The notes: generated by a model not told the origin, from the sequence alone. Counted from the first letter of the stretch, positions 39,936-48,905 are shown. The stretch: DNA of 64,000 nucleotides from JACVRW01 sp963716215 (GCA_963716215.1 OY970298.1:372001-436000), one strand, 5' to 3'. Numbers and translations are program-made.

Positions 39936-40870
39936 TCTCGGCCTGCATCGTCTGCCGCAACGAGGCCGACAGGCTCGGCCCCTGCCTCGAGTCGGTGGGC
40001 TGGGTGGACGAGGTCGTGGTGCTCGACCTGGAGAGCGGGGACGGGTCGGCCGAGCTCGCGCGGAACACGGGCGCCCGCGTGATCAGCCACGCGCCGGTGC
40101 CGGTCGTGGAAGCGGTCCGCAACGAGGTCGGCGACGCGGCCACGGGCGACTGGATCCTCGTCATCGATCCCGACGAGCGCGTGTCGCCCGGCCTCGCCGA
40201 GGAGCTGCGGCGTGCCTCTGGACGCCAGGACATCGATGCCGTGGTCCTGCCACGAATGAACTTCGACTTCGGTCATCCCGCGAGCTCGCCGCTCCAGCGC
40301 CACGAGCCCCAACTGCGGATGTACCGGCGTGGGGCGGTGCGCTGGCCGAGTTTTCCCAACGCGTTGCCTCAGGTCAGCGAAGACAGGCTGCTGCGCCTTC
40401 CGGGACGTGACGACCTGGCGCTCCTGCACGAGCGCAACCGGAACATCGCCGAGGCAATCGACCGCGTACGCCGGTATGCCCCCGCCCAGGCCCAGGCGAT
40501 GATCGATGCCGGCGAGGTCTTCACGGCGCGGAGGATGGTCCTGACCCTTGGCGAGAAGCTCTACCGGCACTTCGTGCGTGCCCGGGCCCTGCGCGACGGC
40601 GTTCCAGGCCTGATGCGAGCGCTGCTCCTGGTCACCTTCCACGTCTACGTCTGGGTCGCGTTCTGGGAACAGTCGGGGCGACAGGGGACACGCTCGGACA
40701 CCCGCCTGCTGGGGCTGCTCGACGCGTGCCTTCTCCCGCTGCGAATAGGCGCTGGTGCGCTGGCCAAACCGCGGTTATGGTGGAAAAGGCTTGGCGGGGA
40801 ACCCTCCACTTCGCCGCGTCCGCTTTCTACGCAGGACGCGGCACGCAAACCCTGGCGCGCTCCCGACTGA
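39929..40870 (+). CDS. GT2 family glycosyltransferase (WaaE/KdtX-like)
   Basis: The 313-residue protein has ISACIVCRNEADRLGPCLESVGWVDEVVVLDLESGDGS and DWILVIDPDERVSPGLAEEL. These are typical of the LPS-core beta-glucosyltransferase (WaaE/KdtX) type, where CxNEE-like and DPDE motifs recur. A membrane-associated helix pair lies near residues 225-250 (LMRALLLVTFHVYVWVAFW). It may add glucose or another hexose to the glycan. Start GTG 39929. Confidence 0.87.
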   Translation: MVISACIVCRNEADRLGPCLESVGWVDEVVVLDLESGDGSAELARNTGARVISHAPVPVVEAVRNEVGDAATGDWILVIDPDERVSPGLAEELRRASGRQDIDAVVLPRMNFDFGHPASSPLQRHEPQLRMYRRGAVRWPSFPNALPQVSEDRLLRLPGRDDLALLHERNRNIAEAIDRVRRYAPAQAQAMIDAGEVFTARRMVLTLGEKLYRHFVRARALRDGVPGLMRALLLVTFHVYVWVAFWEQSGRQGTRSDTRLLGLLDACLLPLRIGAGALAKPRLWWKRLGGEPSTSPRPLSTQDAARKPWRAPD

Positions 40871-40919
40871 GTCTGTACCGGCGGAGGCGGTCGCCCCTGA
40901 TCCGGCGCCCACCTACAGC

Positions 40920-41945
40920 GTGGTGATGCCCGCCACCGACCGCCCGCCCACGACCGATCGCTGCGTTCAGGCGATCCTCGACGCCACCGACCCGCCGGAC
41001 GAGGTGATCGTCGTCGACGCCCCCGCGGGGATGGGACCGGCCGCTGCACGCAACGCCGGAGTCACGCGGGCGCGCGGCTCGATCGTGGTGTTCGTGGACT
41101 CGGACGTGCTCGTCCACCCCGACGTCTTCACCCGGATCAGAGCGGCCTTCGATGCCGAGCCCGACCTCGTTGCAATATTCGGCTCCTACGATGACGTGCC
41201 GTCGCTTCACGGCGTGGTCTCGACGTTCCGAAACATGCTGCATCACTACGTTCACCAGGGCTCCGGCGGGCTCGCCACGACCTTCTGGGCCGGGCTGGGA
41301 GCCGTTCGGCGAGAGGCGTTCGTCGAGGTCGACGGCTTCGACGACTGGCGCTTCCGGTCGCCATCGGTGGAGGACATCGAGCTGGGGCTGCGCCTGGCGA
41401 CGGCAGGCGGGCTGATCAGGCTCGATCCCGCGATCCAGGGCACACATCTCAAGCGCTGGACCGTGCGCAAGATGCTGCTGACCGACCTGCTCTATCGCGG
41501 CATGCCGTGGATGGAGCTCGTGCTCGACCGAGGACCCAGAGCCGCCCGCCTGAACCTGCGCGGCAGCCACGGCGTGTCCGCCGCGGCCTTCACGCTCGGG
41601 CTCGTGGCCACGATGCTCGGCCGTCGTCGCCTGGCCGCGCCGTTCGCAGCGGCCTATCTCGCGATCAACCTGCGCTTCTACGAGCTCATGCTGCGCCGCG
41701 CTGGGCCGACGGGAGTGCTCGCCGCCGTGGCCCTGCTGGCCGCACACAACCTGGCCGCCCTGGGTTCAGCACCGCTGGGAGTGGCTGCTTTCGGCATCAA
41801 CCGCGTGCGCAGGTCCGGGCATCCGACGGGGCCGCTCGTGCTTCACGACGCCGCGCCCGCGCCGCCCCGGCCTCGCCGCGCGTCGGGGCGATTCAGGCGC
41901 AGATCCGAGCGACCGGCGGTGGCCGACCAGGCGCCACCACCCTGA
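40920..41945 (+). CDS. GT2 family glycosyltransferase (start uncertain)
   Basis: The GT-A fold begins near YSVVMPATDRPPTTDRCVQAIL and continues VIVVDAPAGMGPAAARNAGVTRARGSIVVFVDSDVLVHPDVF (DSD metal site). GLGAVRREAFVEVDGFDDWRFRSPSVEDIELGLRL follows. I used GTG 40920, which gives 341 residues but trims the first strand slightly. GTG 40755 is in frame, but its extra 55 residues are Arg-rich and overlap the previous gene by 116 bases. A non-standard start or an indel between these points is possible. The C-terminus has two or three hydrophobic segments and a basic tail. Confidence 0.8.
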   Translation: MVMPATDRPPTTDRCVQAILDATDPPDEVIVVDAPAGMGPAAARNAGVTRARGSIVVFVDSDVLVHPDVFTRIRAAFDAEPDLVAIFGSYDDVPSLHGVVSTFRNMLHHYVHQGSGGLATTFWAGLGAVRREAFVEVDGFDDWRFRSPSVEDIELGLRLATAGGLIRLDPAIQGTHLKRWTVRKMLLTDLLYRGMPWMELVLDRGPRAARLNLRGSHGVSAAAFTLGLVATMLGRRRLAAPFAAAYLAINLRFYELMLRRAGPTGVLAAVALLAAHNLAALGSAPLGVAAFGINRVRRSGHPTGPLVLHDAAPAPPRPRRASGRFRRRSERPAVADQAPPP

Positions 41946-41979
41946 GCGGGCGGGCCGCGCCGGATAGGACGATCCTCGC

Positions 41980-44262
41980 GTGACCGCCTACCTGAGCGCG
42001 CTGGCGGTCTGCGCGATGTCGATCGCGGTCGGCGGCGCGCTGTGCTGTCGATCTGGATGGTCCTGGATCGCCGCGCCCGTCGGACTCGGCGCGGTCCTGC
42101 TGCTCGCCCTGGCGGCGGTCCGCCTTCCCGGTCACGGCACGACGGCGGCCGTGGTGCTCGCCGTGGCGACCGGCGCCGGCGCTGTTGTCACGGCCCGCCG
42201 GCGAGTGCCCCTGACGGCGCTCGCCGACGGCGCGCCGGTGGCCCTCGCCGTTCTGGTCGGCTGTTCGCTGCCGTTCGCCGCCAGCGACCGAATCGGAGAG
42301 CTGGGCGCCTGGATCAACAACGACCTGGCCGTGCACATGGCCCAGGCGGACGAGCTCCGCACGCTCGGATCCGATGCTCATATCACCGTGTCTGGCTACC
42401 CGAACGGGCCGCACGCGGTCGTAGCCGCGCTCGACGCCGGGCTCGGCGTCGGGCCGTCGGCCGGCTTCACCGGCCTTCTGATCGCCGTCCCGGTGCTCAC
42501 GGCGCTGGCCGCCCTGGCCGCCTTAGAGGGCACCCGCTGGTTCCTGCGCCTGCCGGCGGCCGCGCTGACCGGTGTGCCGTTCCTGGCCGCTTCGTACTTC
42601 GCCCAAGGCTCCTTCAAGGAGCCCCTGCTCGGTCTGCTCTTTCTCGGCACCGTGCTGGCGCTGCGCGAGGCGTATCGGTTGCACGAGCTCGGGCCCCGGC
42701 TGGTGGTCTCGATTGCCCTGATGGCGGCCGCCGGGGTGGCGGTCTTCGGGATCGCGGCGCTGGCCTGGCCCGCCGCCGCGCTGCTGTGGCTCGGCGCGCT
42801 GGAGTACGCCCACGGCCGCAGGCCCAGGTTCGGCATCCGGCTCGGGCGCCGTGGGCTGGCGGCGCTCGCCGGGGTTGCGGTGGTCGCTCTTGGCGTGGCG
42901 CTTGCGCTCGGAGCCAGTGACTTCTTCGAGTCCGGACCCGGTCGCTACCTGACGACCAAGGGGACGGGCGGGAACTTCGGGGGCCAGATCTCTCCGGTCG
43001 AGGCGGCCGGGGTCTGGCGCAACCCGGACTTCAGAGCCGGGTCGGCCAACCCGCTGGACGAACCCGGCATCCTGCTCGCGTGCGCGGTCCTGGCGTTCGG
43101 GCTCTACTGGTGCTGGCGCAGACGCGACTGGGCACTGCTGGCCGGTGCGCTGGGGGCCATCTCGATCTATGTGGTCGCTCGCCCGTTCACGCTCGCGTAC
43201 TTCAGCGGCAAGGCACTGACGGTGGCCGCGCCCCTGCTGACGCTGGTCGCCGTCAGCTCCCTAGCTGGGATCGCGTCGAGCGGACGGCTCTCCCTCTCCC
43301 GTCCGATCGCGGTGCGGCCCTGGGCCGCGGCCGCGACGCTGGCCGCCTACGTGCTCGTGGCCGGCGCCTCCAGCGCTCTCGCGCTGAGGGGAGCGCACGT
43401 CCGGCCCCCCGAGCGGGGCCACGACCTGGCGGCATTCCGTCCGCTGGTCAGCGGCGAGCCGACCATTTACCTGGGCCGCGACAACTATGCCCCGTGGGAG
43501 CTGCGCGGCGCGGGACTGCTGGGCTTCCAGTCGTACGACACGCCTGTTGCGCTGGGCATCCCCGAACTGCCTCGCAAGTACACGGGAGACGCCGAGCCCC
43601 CAGCCGTCGACACGGACTCGATCCCTCCCCACCTGCTCGCCGGCGCCCGCTATCTCGTCGCACCGCGGACCGCCTACGCATCGCGGCCACCTCCCAACTT
43701 CCGTCCGATCAGATGGACGCGCTGGCACGTGCTGTGGGAGCGGCGCGGGCGGACGCTGCCGCGTAGCAGCCTGGCCGAGGGTGAGGCGCCCGGGAAGATC
43801 TTGAGGTGCGGCACCGCGCTCAGCCGTCGGCAGGGCGTGGCGTACCTGCGCCCCCCGCCGGTCGTTGGCCGCTCGGTCGCGTGGCGAGGGGGCCGCTCCG
43901 TTGACAGCGGCGGCTTTCGCGAGCAGGAGCTGACCCTCTCCCCGGGCCGCTGGGACATCTCGCTGCGCTACTTCAGCGACGTGCCCCTGCGCCTGCGGGC
44001 CGGATCGATTGACGTCACCTTGCCCCCCTACCTCTCAGACGAGTCGACGTTCGCCAGCGCCGGACGGGTCACCAGCCCGGGCGGCCCCCTGCGGGTCCGG
44101 GTCGACGTGGCACCAAGACGGCGCATCGGCATCGTGCGGACGGTGCGCCTGGGCACGCTCGTCGCGACTCGTACGGACGACGTCGGCCGACTGGTGCCTC
44201 TGTCGCGCGCGTGCGGCAGGTATGTCGACTGGTATCGCGTCGAGCCCCAGGCTCGGGGCTAG
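41980..44262 (+). CDS. Large polytopic membrane protein of the glycan locus (GT-C-like or ligase-like)
   Basis: The protein has 760 residues. About eleven to thirteen membrane segments fill residues 1-480. An early loop reads GELGAWINNDLAVHMAQADELRTLGSDAHITVSGYPNGPHAV, with Asp and His residues where GT-C enzymes hold the catalytic base. The last 270 residues are soluble and beta-rich (WRGGRSVDSGGFREQELTLSPGRWDISLRYFSDVPL), like a carbohydrate-binding jelly roll. I infer an extracytoplasmic glycosyltransferase acting on lipid-linked glycan, but no catalytic motif proves it. GTG 41980. Confidence 0.72.
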   Translation: MTAYLSALAVCAMSIAVGGALCCRSGWSWIAAPVGLGAVLLLALAAVRLPGHGTTAAVVLAVATGAGAVVTARRRVPLTALADGAPVALAVLVGCSLPFAASDRIGELGAWINNDLAVHMAQADELRTLGSDAHITVSGYPNGPHAVVAALDAGLGVGPSAGFTGLLIAVPVLTALAALAALEGTRWFLRLPAAALTGVPFLAASYFAQGSFKEPLLGLLFLGTVLALREAYRLHELGPRLVVSIALMAAAGVAVFGIAALAWPAAALLWLGALEYAHGRRPRFGIRLGRRGLAALAGVAVVALGVALALGASDFFESGPGRYLTTKGTGGNFGGQISPVEAAGVWRNPDFRAGSANPLDEPGILLACAVLAFGLYWCWRRRDWALLAGALGAISIYVVARPFTLAYFSGKALTVAAPLLTLVAVSSLAGIASSGRLSLSRPIAVRPWAAAATLAAYVLVAGASSALALRGAHVRPPERGHDLAAFRPLVSGEPTIYLGRDNYAPWELRGAGLLGFQSYDTPVALGIPELPRKYTGDAEPPAVDTDSIPPHLLAGARYLVAPRTAYASRPPPNFRPIRWTRWHVLWERRGRTLPRSSLAEGEAPGKILRCGTALSRRQGVAYLRPPPVVGRSVAWRGGRSVDSGGFREQELTLSPGRWDISLRYFSDVPLRLRAGSIDVTLPPYLSDESTFASAGRVTSPGGPLRVRVDVAPRRRIGIVRTVRLGTLVATRTDDVGRLVPLSRACGRYVDWYRVEPQARG

Positions 44263-44265
44263 GGT
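44260..44265 (+). promoter_or_regulatory. TANNNT -10 element for the sugar methyltransferase gene
   Basis: TAGGGT ends six bases before GTG 44272 and includes the stop codon of the preceding gene (TAG 44260-44262). Confidence 0.4.
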
Positions 44266-44271
44266 GCAAGC

Positions 44272-44976
44272 GTGTTCACGACGTCGGCCTCCTTCTACGA
44301 CGCGCTCTACGACTTCAAGGACTATGGCGCCGCCGTCCGGGAGATCCAGAAGGTCCTCGACCGCAAAGCCCCGCGGGCGGACACTCTGCTCGACGTCGGC
44401 TGCGGAACCGGACGGCACCTCGCCCTGCTCAGCTCTCGGTACGAGGTCGAGGGGGTCGACATCAACCCCGAGATGCTCGACGTCGCGCGCTCACGCTGCC
44501 CGCAGGTCGCGTTCCACGAAGCGGACATGGCCGACTTCTCGCTGCCGAGTCGATTCGACGTGGTCACCTGCCTGTTCAGCTCCATCGCCTACGTGCGCAC
44601 GGAGGAACGCATGCGCAGCTCGATCCTCTCGATGCGGCGGCACCTCAATCCCGGCGGTGTGCTCCTGATCGAGCCGTGGTTCACGCCTGAGGCCTATTGG
44701 ACCGGAACCATCACGGCAAACCACGTGGACAAGGAAGACCTGAAGATCACCTGGATGTACACGAGCGAGCGCGAGGGCATGCTGTCGGTGCTCGACATCC
44801 ATTACCTGGTCGGACGCCCGACTGCGATCGAGACCCTGCGCGAGCGGCACGAGCTCGGCCTGTTCACCGAACGGCAGCACCTGGAAGCCCTGCATGACGC
44901 GGGCCTCGAGGCGCGTCATGAGAGCGGCGGCCCCTTCGGGCGCGGCCTGTACGTGGCGTGGGACGCCACGACCTGA
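44272..44976 (+). CDS. SAM-dependent methyltransferase, DesVI/TylM1-like amino-sugar N,N-dimethyltransferase
   Basis: The 234-residue class I methyltransferase opens SASFYDALYDFKDYGAAVREI and has motif I LLDVGCGTGRHLALL near residue 39. The blocks AFHEADMADFSLPSRFDVVTCLFSSIAYVRTEE, LNPGGVLLIEPWFTPEAYW and HESGGPFGRGLYVAW line up well with DesVI/TylM1. Those enzymes dimethylate the amino group of dTDP-3-amino-3,6-dideoxyhexoses. With the DegT aminotransferase nearby it suggests a dimethylamino sugar in the glycan. The sugar itself is inferred. Confidence 0.85.
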   Translation: MFTTSASFYDALYDFKDYGAAVREIQKVLDRKAPRADTLLDVGCGTGRHLALLSSRYEVEGVDINPEMLDVARSRCPQVAFHEADMADFSLPSRFDVVTCLFSSIAYVRTEERMRSSILSMRRHLNPGGVLLIEPWFTPEAYWTGTITANHVDKEDLKITWMYTSEREGMLSVLDIHYLVGRPTAIETLRERHELGLFTERQHLEALHDAGLEARHESGGPFGRGLYVAWDATT

Positions 44977-45944
44977 TCCCCCTCAGCGAGCCGTCGCGCT
45001 GGTCGGAGACCCTCGCCGATCTGCCGCACGGCCACGCGCATACCTGGGGCTTCAGCAGCGCCGTGGCACTCACCTCAGGGCTGCCTACCCACCTCTACAC
45101 CTACGAGCGGGGGGCGAGCCGGGTGGCCTGCCCGCTGGCGGAGCGAGAATACGGCGGTCAGATCGACGTAGTCACGCCCTACGGGTTCGGCGGCCCGGCG
45201 ACGAGTGGGGACTGCGTCGACTTCCCCGACGACTGGCTGGAGTTCGCCCGCGCGCGCGGATGGGTCTGCGGCTACCTGGCGCTGAACCCTCTGTTCTGCC
45301 AGCTCGACGGGCTCGACGCGCAGGAGCTCCACGTCCACAACCGCCTGTACGTCATGGACCTGCGCGGCTCAAATGAGGAGCTTCGCGACCGCCTGTCCGA
45401 GAATCGGCGCCGCCAGGTGCGTGATTGGGAAGCGGTGTCGGAGACCCTCGAGCACGATCGCACGCGGCTCACCGACTTCCTGCTCGCCAACTACAGGGAC
45501 TTCTTCGAGCGGAGGGGCGCCGGCCCGGCGACCCGGCTCTCAAAGCAGACGATGGCGAGCATCGCGGCGCTCGACGACGTGGTGATGGTGGGAGCCGGAC
45601 GCGGCTCGATCGAGGCGATCGCGGTGTTCGGGCATACGCCCCACGCGGCCGACTACCTGTTCGGCGTCTCGGTGTCCGGCGGGGAGGGCCATGCGGTCCA
45701 CCTGATCTGGTCCGGCGTGCAGCGGCTGCGCGAGCTGGGCGTGCCCTTCCTCAACCTCGGCGGCGGCGTCCGCGAGGGCGACGACCTCGCCGAGTTCAAG
45801 CGCCGCTTCGGCGGCCGCGAGCTGCCGCTCGCGAGCCTGCGGCAGGTGTACCGGCAGAGCGTGTACGAGCGCCTGTGCAACTCCGCCGCTGTCAGCGCGG
45901 CGGATCGGTCCGGCTGGTTTCCCCCGTACCGGGCCGGAGCGTGA
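44958..45944 (+). CDS. FemAB/GNAT-type acyltransferase (paralog A)
   Basis: The 328-residue protein resembles the FemAB-like, double-GNAT acyltransferases found in polysaccharide loci. It has an N-terminal half with YGGQIDVVTPYGFGGP, then LHVHNRLYVMDLRGSNEELRDRLSENRRRQVRDWE. A GNAT-like C-terminal half follows (AVHLIWSGVQRLRELGVPFLNLGGGVREGDDLAEFKRRFGG). It ends SGWFPPYRAGA, a tail shared with the gene at 47976. It may acylate an amino sugar. GTG 44958 lies inside the methyltransferase end (19-base overlap). Its 3' end overlaps the convergent GT2 by 53 bases. Confidence 0.75.
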   Translation: MGRHDLIPLSEPSRWSETLADLPHGHAHTWGFSSAVALTSGLPTHLYTYERGASRVACPLAEREYGGQIDVVTPYGFGGPATSGDCVDFPDDWLEFARARGWVCGYLALNPLFCQLDGLDAQELHVHNRLYVMDLRGSNEELRDRLSENRRRQVRDWEAVSETLEHDRTRLTDFLLANYRDFFERRGAGPATRLSKQTMASIAALDDVVMVGAGRGSIEAIAVFGHTPHAADYLFGVSVSGGEGHAVHLIWSGVQRLRELGVPFLNLGGGVREGDDLAEFKRRFGGRELPLASLRQVYRQSVYERLCNSAAVSAADRSGWFPPYRAGA

Positions 45945-46791
45945 GCAGGGCGCCGGGATTCTGCAGTACGCCCGCCCCGAGGCACCGCAGAGCGGCGGCG
46001 CGCTGGCCGAGCCGGTTGTGCTCCAGGGCCCGTTTGACCCAGGTCCCCGCGAGCATCGCCCGCCGTGCCGCCTGGTGCTCAGGCGGCACGCGCAGCCCCT
46101 CGTAGAACGCGGTCCGGCTCTCGAGCGCCTCGAGCCGCGAAAGCCGGCTGTACATGCCGTCCCGATGGATGCGGTACGCGCCCATCAGCTCGGGGAGGTA
46201 GTGGATGGTGCCGGCCTCGGCCGCCATGAAGTAGAGCGGCCAGTCGCCCCAAGGCAAGTCGAAGTACCAGCCGGGTAGCGGAGCCACTGCCGCCCGCCGG
46301 AAGAGCGGCGAGCAGGACGCGACGACACAGCGCTCCAGCAACGCGGGCACGTCGACCTCGAGGGCCTGCGCGGGGTCGTTGTACGGCACGTCCGGGCGAT
46401 CCTCGTCCTCGTGCACGCAGAGAACGTTGTGGAAGACCATCGAGGCTCCGGGGTGGCCGGCTAGGAACGCCGCCTGCCGGCTCAGTTTGTCGGGGGATGT
46501 CCAGTAGTCGTCGCCATCCAGCATCGCCAGGTACTCGCCGCGTGCCGATCCGACGAGGACGCTGAAGATCGCCTTGCCGCCCTGACCCAGGTTGCGCTCG
46601 GGGAGAAATGTGCGGATCAGCGCGGGATGCGAGCTCGCGTACTCGGCGATCACCCTCCGCGTCCCGTCCGTCGAGGCGTCGTCGCCGACAAGCACCTCGT
46701 ATTCGACCCCCCGCTGTTCGAGCACACCGTCGAGCGCGCGAGCGATATAGCGCTCGTGCTGGTAGCTCGTGATGAGCACGCTGATCAGCAT
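45892..46791 (-). CDS. GT2 family glycosyltransferase
   Basis: The 299-residue protein has ISVLITSYQHERYIARALDGVLEQ, YEVLVGDDASTDGT and ARGEYLAMLDGDDYWTSPDKLSRQ (DGDDYW, the classic GT2 metal/acceptor motif). A later WGDWPLYFMAAEAG holds the conserved acidic residue. ATG 46791. It is the last gene of the minus-strand trio GNAT-DegT-GT2. The C-terminus is antisense to the FemAB-like gene. Confidence 0.9.
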   Translation of the reverse strand: MLISVLITSYQHERYIARALDGVLEQRGVEYEVLVGDDASTDGTRRVIAEYASSHPALIRTFLPERNLGQGGKAIFSVLVGSARGEYLAMLDGDDYWTSPDKLSRQAAFLAGHPGASMVFHNVLCVHEDEDRPDVPYNDPAQALEVDVPALLERCVVASCSPLFRRAAVAPLPGWYFDLPWGDWPLYFMAAEAGTIHYLPELMGAYRIHRDGMYSRLSRLEALESRTAFYEGLRVPPEHQAARRAMLAGTWVKRALEHNRLGQRAAALRCLGAGVLQNPGALLTLRPGTGETSRTDPPR

Positions 46792-46803
46792 GAGCCCGCG
46801 TCC

Positions 46804-47979
46804 CTATAGCGCGCGGCGCAGTCGCGAACCCTCGACCATGGCCCGGCGCACCAGGTCGACCACGATCGCGACGGCCTCGGGAGTCACGGCCGTGCCCGTC
46901 GGCAGCGCCAACACGCGCTGCACCAGCCGTTCCGTCTCGGGGAGCCCGTCCCCGGCGTCCGGGAAGAGCGACCGGTAGGGCTCCATGCGATGGCAACCGG
47001 GGAAGAAGTATCGGCGCGCCAGCACGTTCTCCGCCCACAGCACGGTCTGCAGCTCGTCGCGGGACAGGCCCGCCGACTCGTCGATCTCGAGGACGACGTA
47101 CTGCCAGTTGCAGGCCTCCGCGCCGTTGTACGCCATCAGCTCCACGCCCTCGATCCCCTCGAGCCCGGTGCGATAGTCCTCGTAGTTGCGGCGGTTGGTG
47201 GCCACGAACCGCTCGCGAGACTCGAGCGACGTCAGGCCCATCGCTGCGGCCACCTCGCTCATCTTGCCGTTGATGCCGACATGGCTGACCTGGTCGTAGT
47301 CCGCGAACCCGTGGTTGCGCATGAGCCTGGCGGTGGCCGCCAATCGGTCGTCGGTGGTGACGATCGCGCCGCCTTCGAAGGAGTTCACGACCTTGGTCGC
47401 GTGGAAGCTCAGGGTCTCGGCCGTGCCGAAGCCACCCACCATGCGGCCCCGGTGCGAGCAGCCGAAGGCGTGGGCCGCATCGAACAGCAGCCGTAGCCCG
47501 TGACGGGAAGCGATCTCTGAGAGCTGCTCGACCGGAGCCGGCCGGCCCCACGCGTGCACTGCGAGGATGGCCGTCGTACGTGGAGTGATCAGCTGCTCCA
47601 CGCGGGTCGGATCGATGTTGTGGGTGAGCGGATCGATGTCGCAGAACACGGGAGTGATCTGCTGCCACTGAAGTGCGTGCGCCGTCGCCACGAACGTGAA
47701 TGGCGGCACGATCACCTCTCCCTGGAGACCGGCGGCCCGGATCGCGATTTCGAGCGCGACCGTGCCATTGCACATCGCAATGCAGTGCGGCACGTCGAGC
47801 AGGGCGGCCACCGACGCTTCGAACTCCCTCACGAGCGGCCCGTCGTTGGTGAGCCAGCCACGGTCGATCGCCTCCCCGATGCGTTCCATCAGCCGTTCCC
47901 GGTCACCCAAGTTCGGGCGGCCTACGTGCAGCGGCTCCGCGAACGCCGGGGCCGCGCCGAGAATCGCGAAGTCGCTCAC
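46804..47979 (-). CDS. DegT/DnrJ/EryC1 family sugar aminotransferase
   Basis: The PLP enzyme has 391 residues from GTG 47979. It has NDGPLVREFEASVAALLDVPHCIAMCNGTVALEIAIRA, the PLP-phosphate/Asp region LLFDAAHAFGCSHRGRMVG, and the PLP-binding Lys in LSFHATKVVNSFEGGAIVTT near residue 195. Such enzymes aminate nucleotide-linked keto sugars at C3 or C4. With the N,N-dimethyltransferase at 44272 it can make a dimethylamino sugar. The start overlaps the upstream GNAT gene stop (GTGA). Confidence 0.92.
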   Translation of the reverse strand: MSDFAILGAAPAFAEPLHVGRPNLGDRERLMERIGEAIDRGWLTNDGPLVREFEASVAALLDVPHCIAMCNGTVALEIAIRAAGLQGEVIVPPFTFVATAHALQWQQITPVFCDIDPLTHNIDPTRVEQLITPRTTAILAVHAWGRPAPVEQLSEIASRHGLRLLFDAAHAFGCSHRGRMVGGFGTAETLSFHATKVVNSFEGGAIVTTDDRLAATARLMRNHGFADYDQVSHVGINGKMSEVAAAMGLTSLESRERFVATNRRNYEDYRTGLEGIEGVELMAYNGAEACNWQYVVLEIDESAGLSRDELQTVLWAENVLARRYFFPGCHRMEPYRSLFPDAGDGLPETERLVQRVLALPTGTAVTPEAVAIVVDLVRRAMVEGSRLRRAL

Positions 47980-48899
47980 GCCAGCTCGCCGGCGCGGTAG
48001 GCCGGGAACCACCCGGTCTCGATCTTCGCGGCGAGGCGCTCGTAGGCGATCCGATCGACCACTCGCCCGCATAGGTGCGCGGCGCGCTCCTCGTGCGCCC
48101 AGCCGCGCTTGAAGCGGGTCAGCCCGTCGCCCTCGTCGGGCTCCGCAGCTGCGGAGCCCCCAAGATCGACCCGACTGACCCCGAGCTCGCGCAGGTGGTC
48201 GAGTGCCACCGTGAACAGGGCGTAGGACGCGCTCACCTCGTAGCCCTCCGGAGAGTATGCGGCGAGGTGATAGTGCGCATTGGGGGCGTTCTCGAGCCAG
48301 AGCGCCATGCCGACCGTTCGGCCCGCGCGCTCGGCACGCACGGCGACGAGACCCGTCAGCTGGAGCTGGAGGCGGAAGGCCGCGTCCGAGAACGCCCGGA
48401 TGCCGGTCAGCCCGTGACGGGCCGCCAGTCCCGCGTACAGGGCGGTCCAGTCGTCGAGATGGCGGATCGGCTCGACGCACACCTCTACGTCCACGGCAGC
48501 GGCGGCTCGGCGGATGTGACGGCGATGGTGGGCCGGCGGGCGAAGCGGCTGCTCCAGATGGCACACGTGGTGGCGCTTGAACGGCACCAGCCGGTCCGGG
48601 AAGGCCCGCGCCAGGTCGTGCGTCTCGACGCCGGAGAGCGGATCGGCCACCACCACCACGCTCACCACGCCCTCGCCGAGCGTCTCGAGGTCCGACACCA
48701 GCCCCGGCCAATTCGGGCACGAGAACAGCGGATACGGCCCCATGAGGTCGGTGGCGGTTCCGTCCGCAACCGACCGCTCGAGCAGCCATCCCCCGCTCGT
48801 CGGCAGCCGGCGGGGCACGCCGAACTCGGCCAGAGAGGCCGCATAGCCGGCGGCCGCGTAGCCACGGGCCGGGCGCTGCGCGCTGACCGCTGCGCTCAC
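47976..48899 (-). CDS. FemAB/GNAT-type acyltransferase (paralog B)
   Basis: The 307-residue protein has a GNAT-like core (LVAVRAERAGRTVGMALWLENAPNAHYHLAAYSPEGYE, then YALFTVALDHLRELGVSRVDLGGSA). It ends KIETGWFPAYRAGELA, matching the end of paralog A, and GLTRFKRGWAHEER parallels the other copy's EFKRRFGG. It probably transfers an acyl or aminoacyl group to an amino sugar. GTG 48899 has TAGTTT six bases upstream and starts the minus-strand operon. Confidence 0.72.
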   Translation of the reverse strand: MSAAVSAQRPARGYAAAGYAASLAEFGVPRRLPTSGGWLLERSVADGTATDLMGPYPLFSCPNWPGLVSDLETLGEGVVSVVVVADPLSGVETHDLARAFPDRLVPFKRHHVCHLEQPLRPPAHHRRHIRRAAAAVDVEVCVEPIRHLDDWTALYAGLAARHGLTGIRAFSDAAFRLQLQLTGLVAVRAERAGRTVGMALWLENAPNAHYHLAAYSPEGYEVSASYALFTVALDHLRELGVSRVDLGGSAAAEPDEGDGLTRFKRGWAHEERAAHLCGRVVDRIAYERLAAKIETGWFPAYRAGELA

Positions 48900-48905
48900 T
48901 TATCC

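Noticed and set aside
40755..40919. N-terminal extension of the GT2 gene from GTG 40755
   Set aside because: It overlaps the preceding gene by 116 bases and is Arg-rich, unlike a GT2 N-terminus. Kept only as an alternative start.
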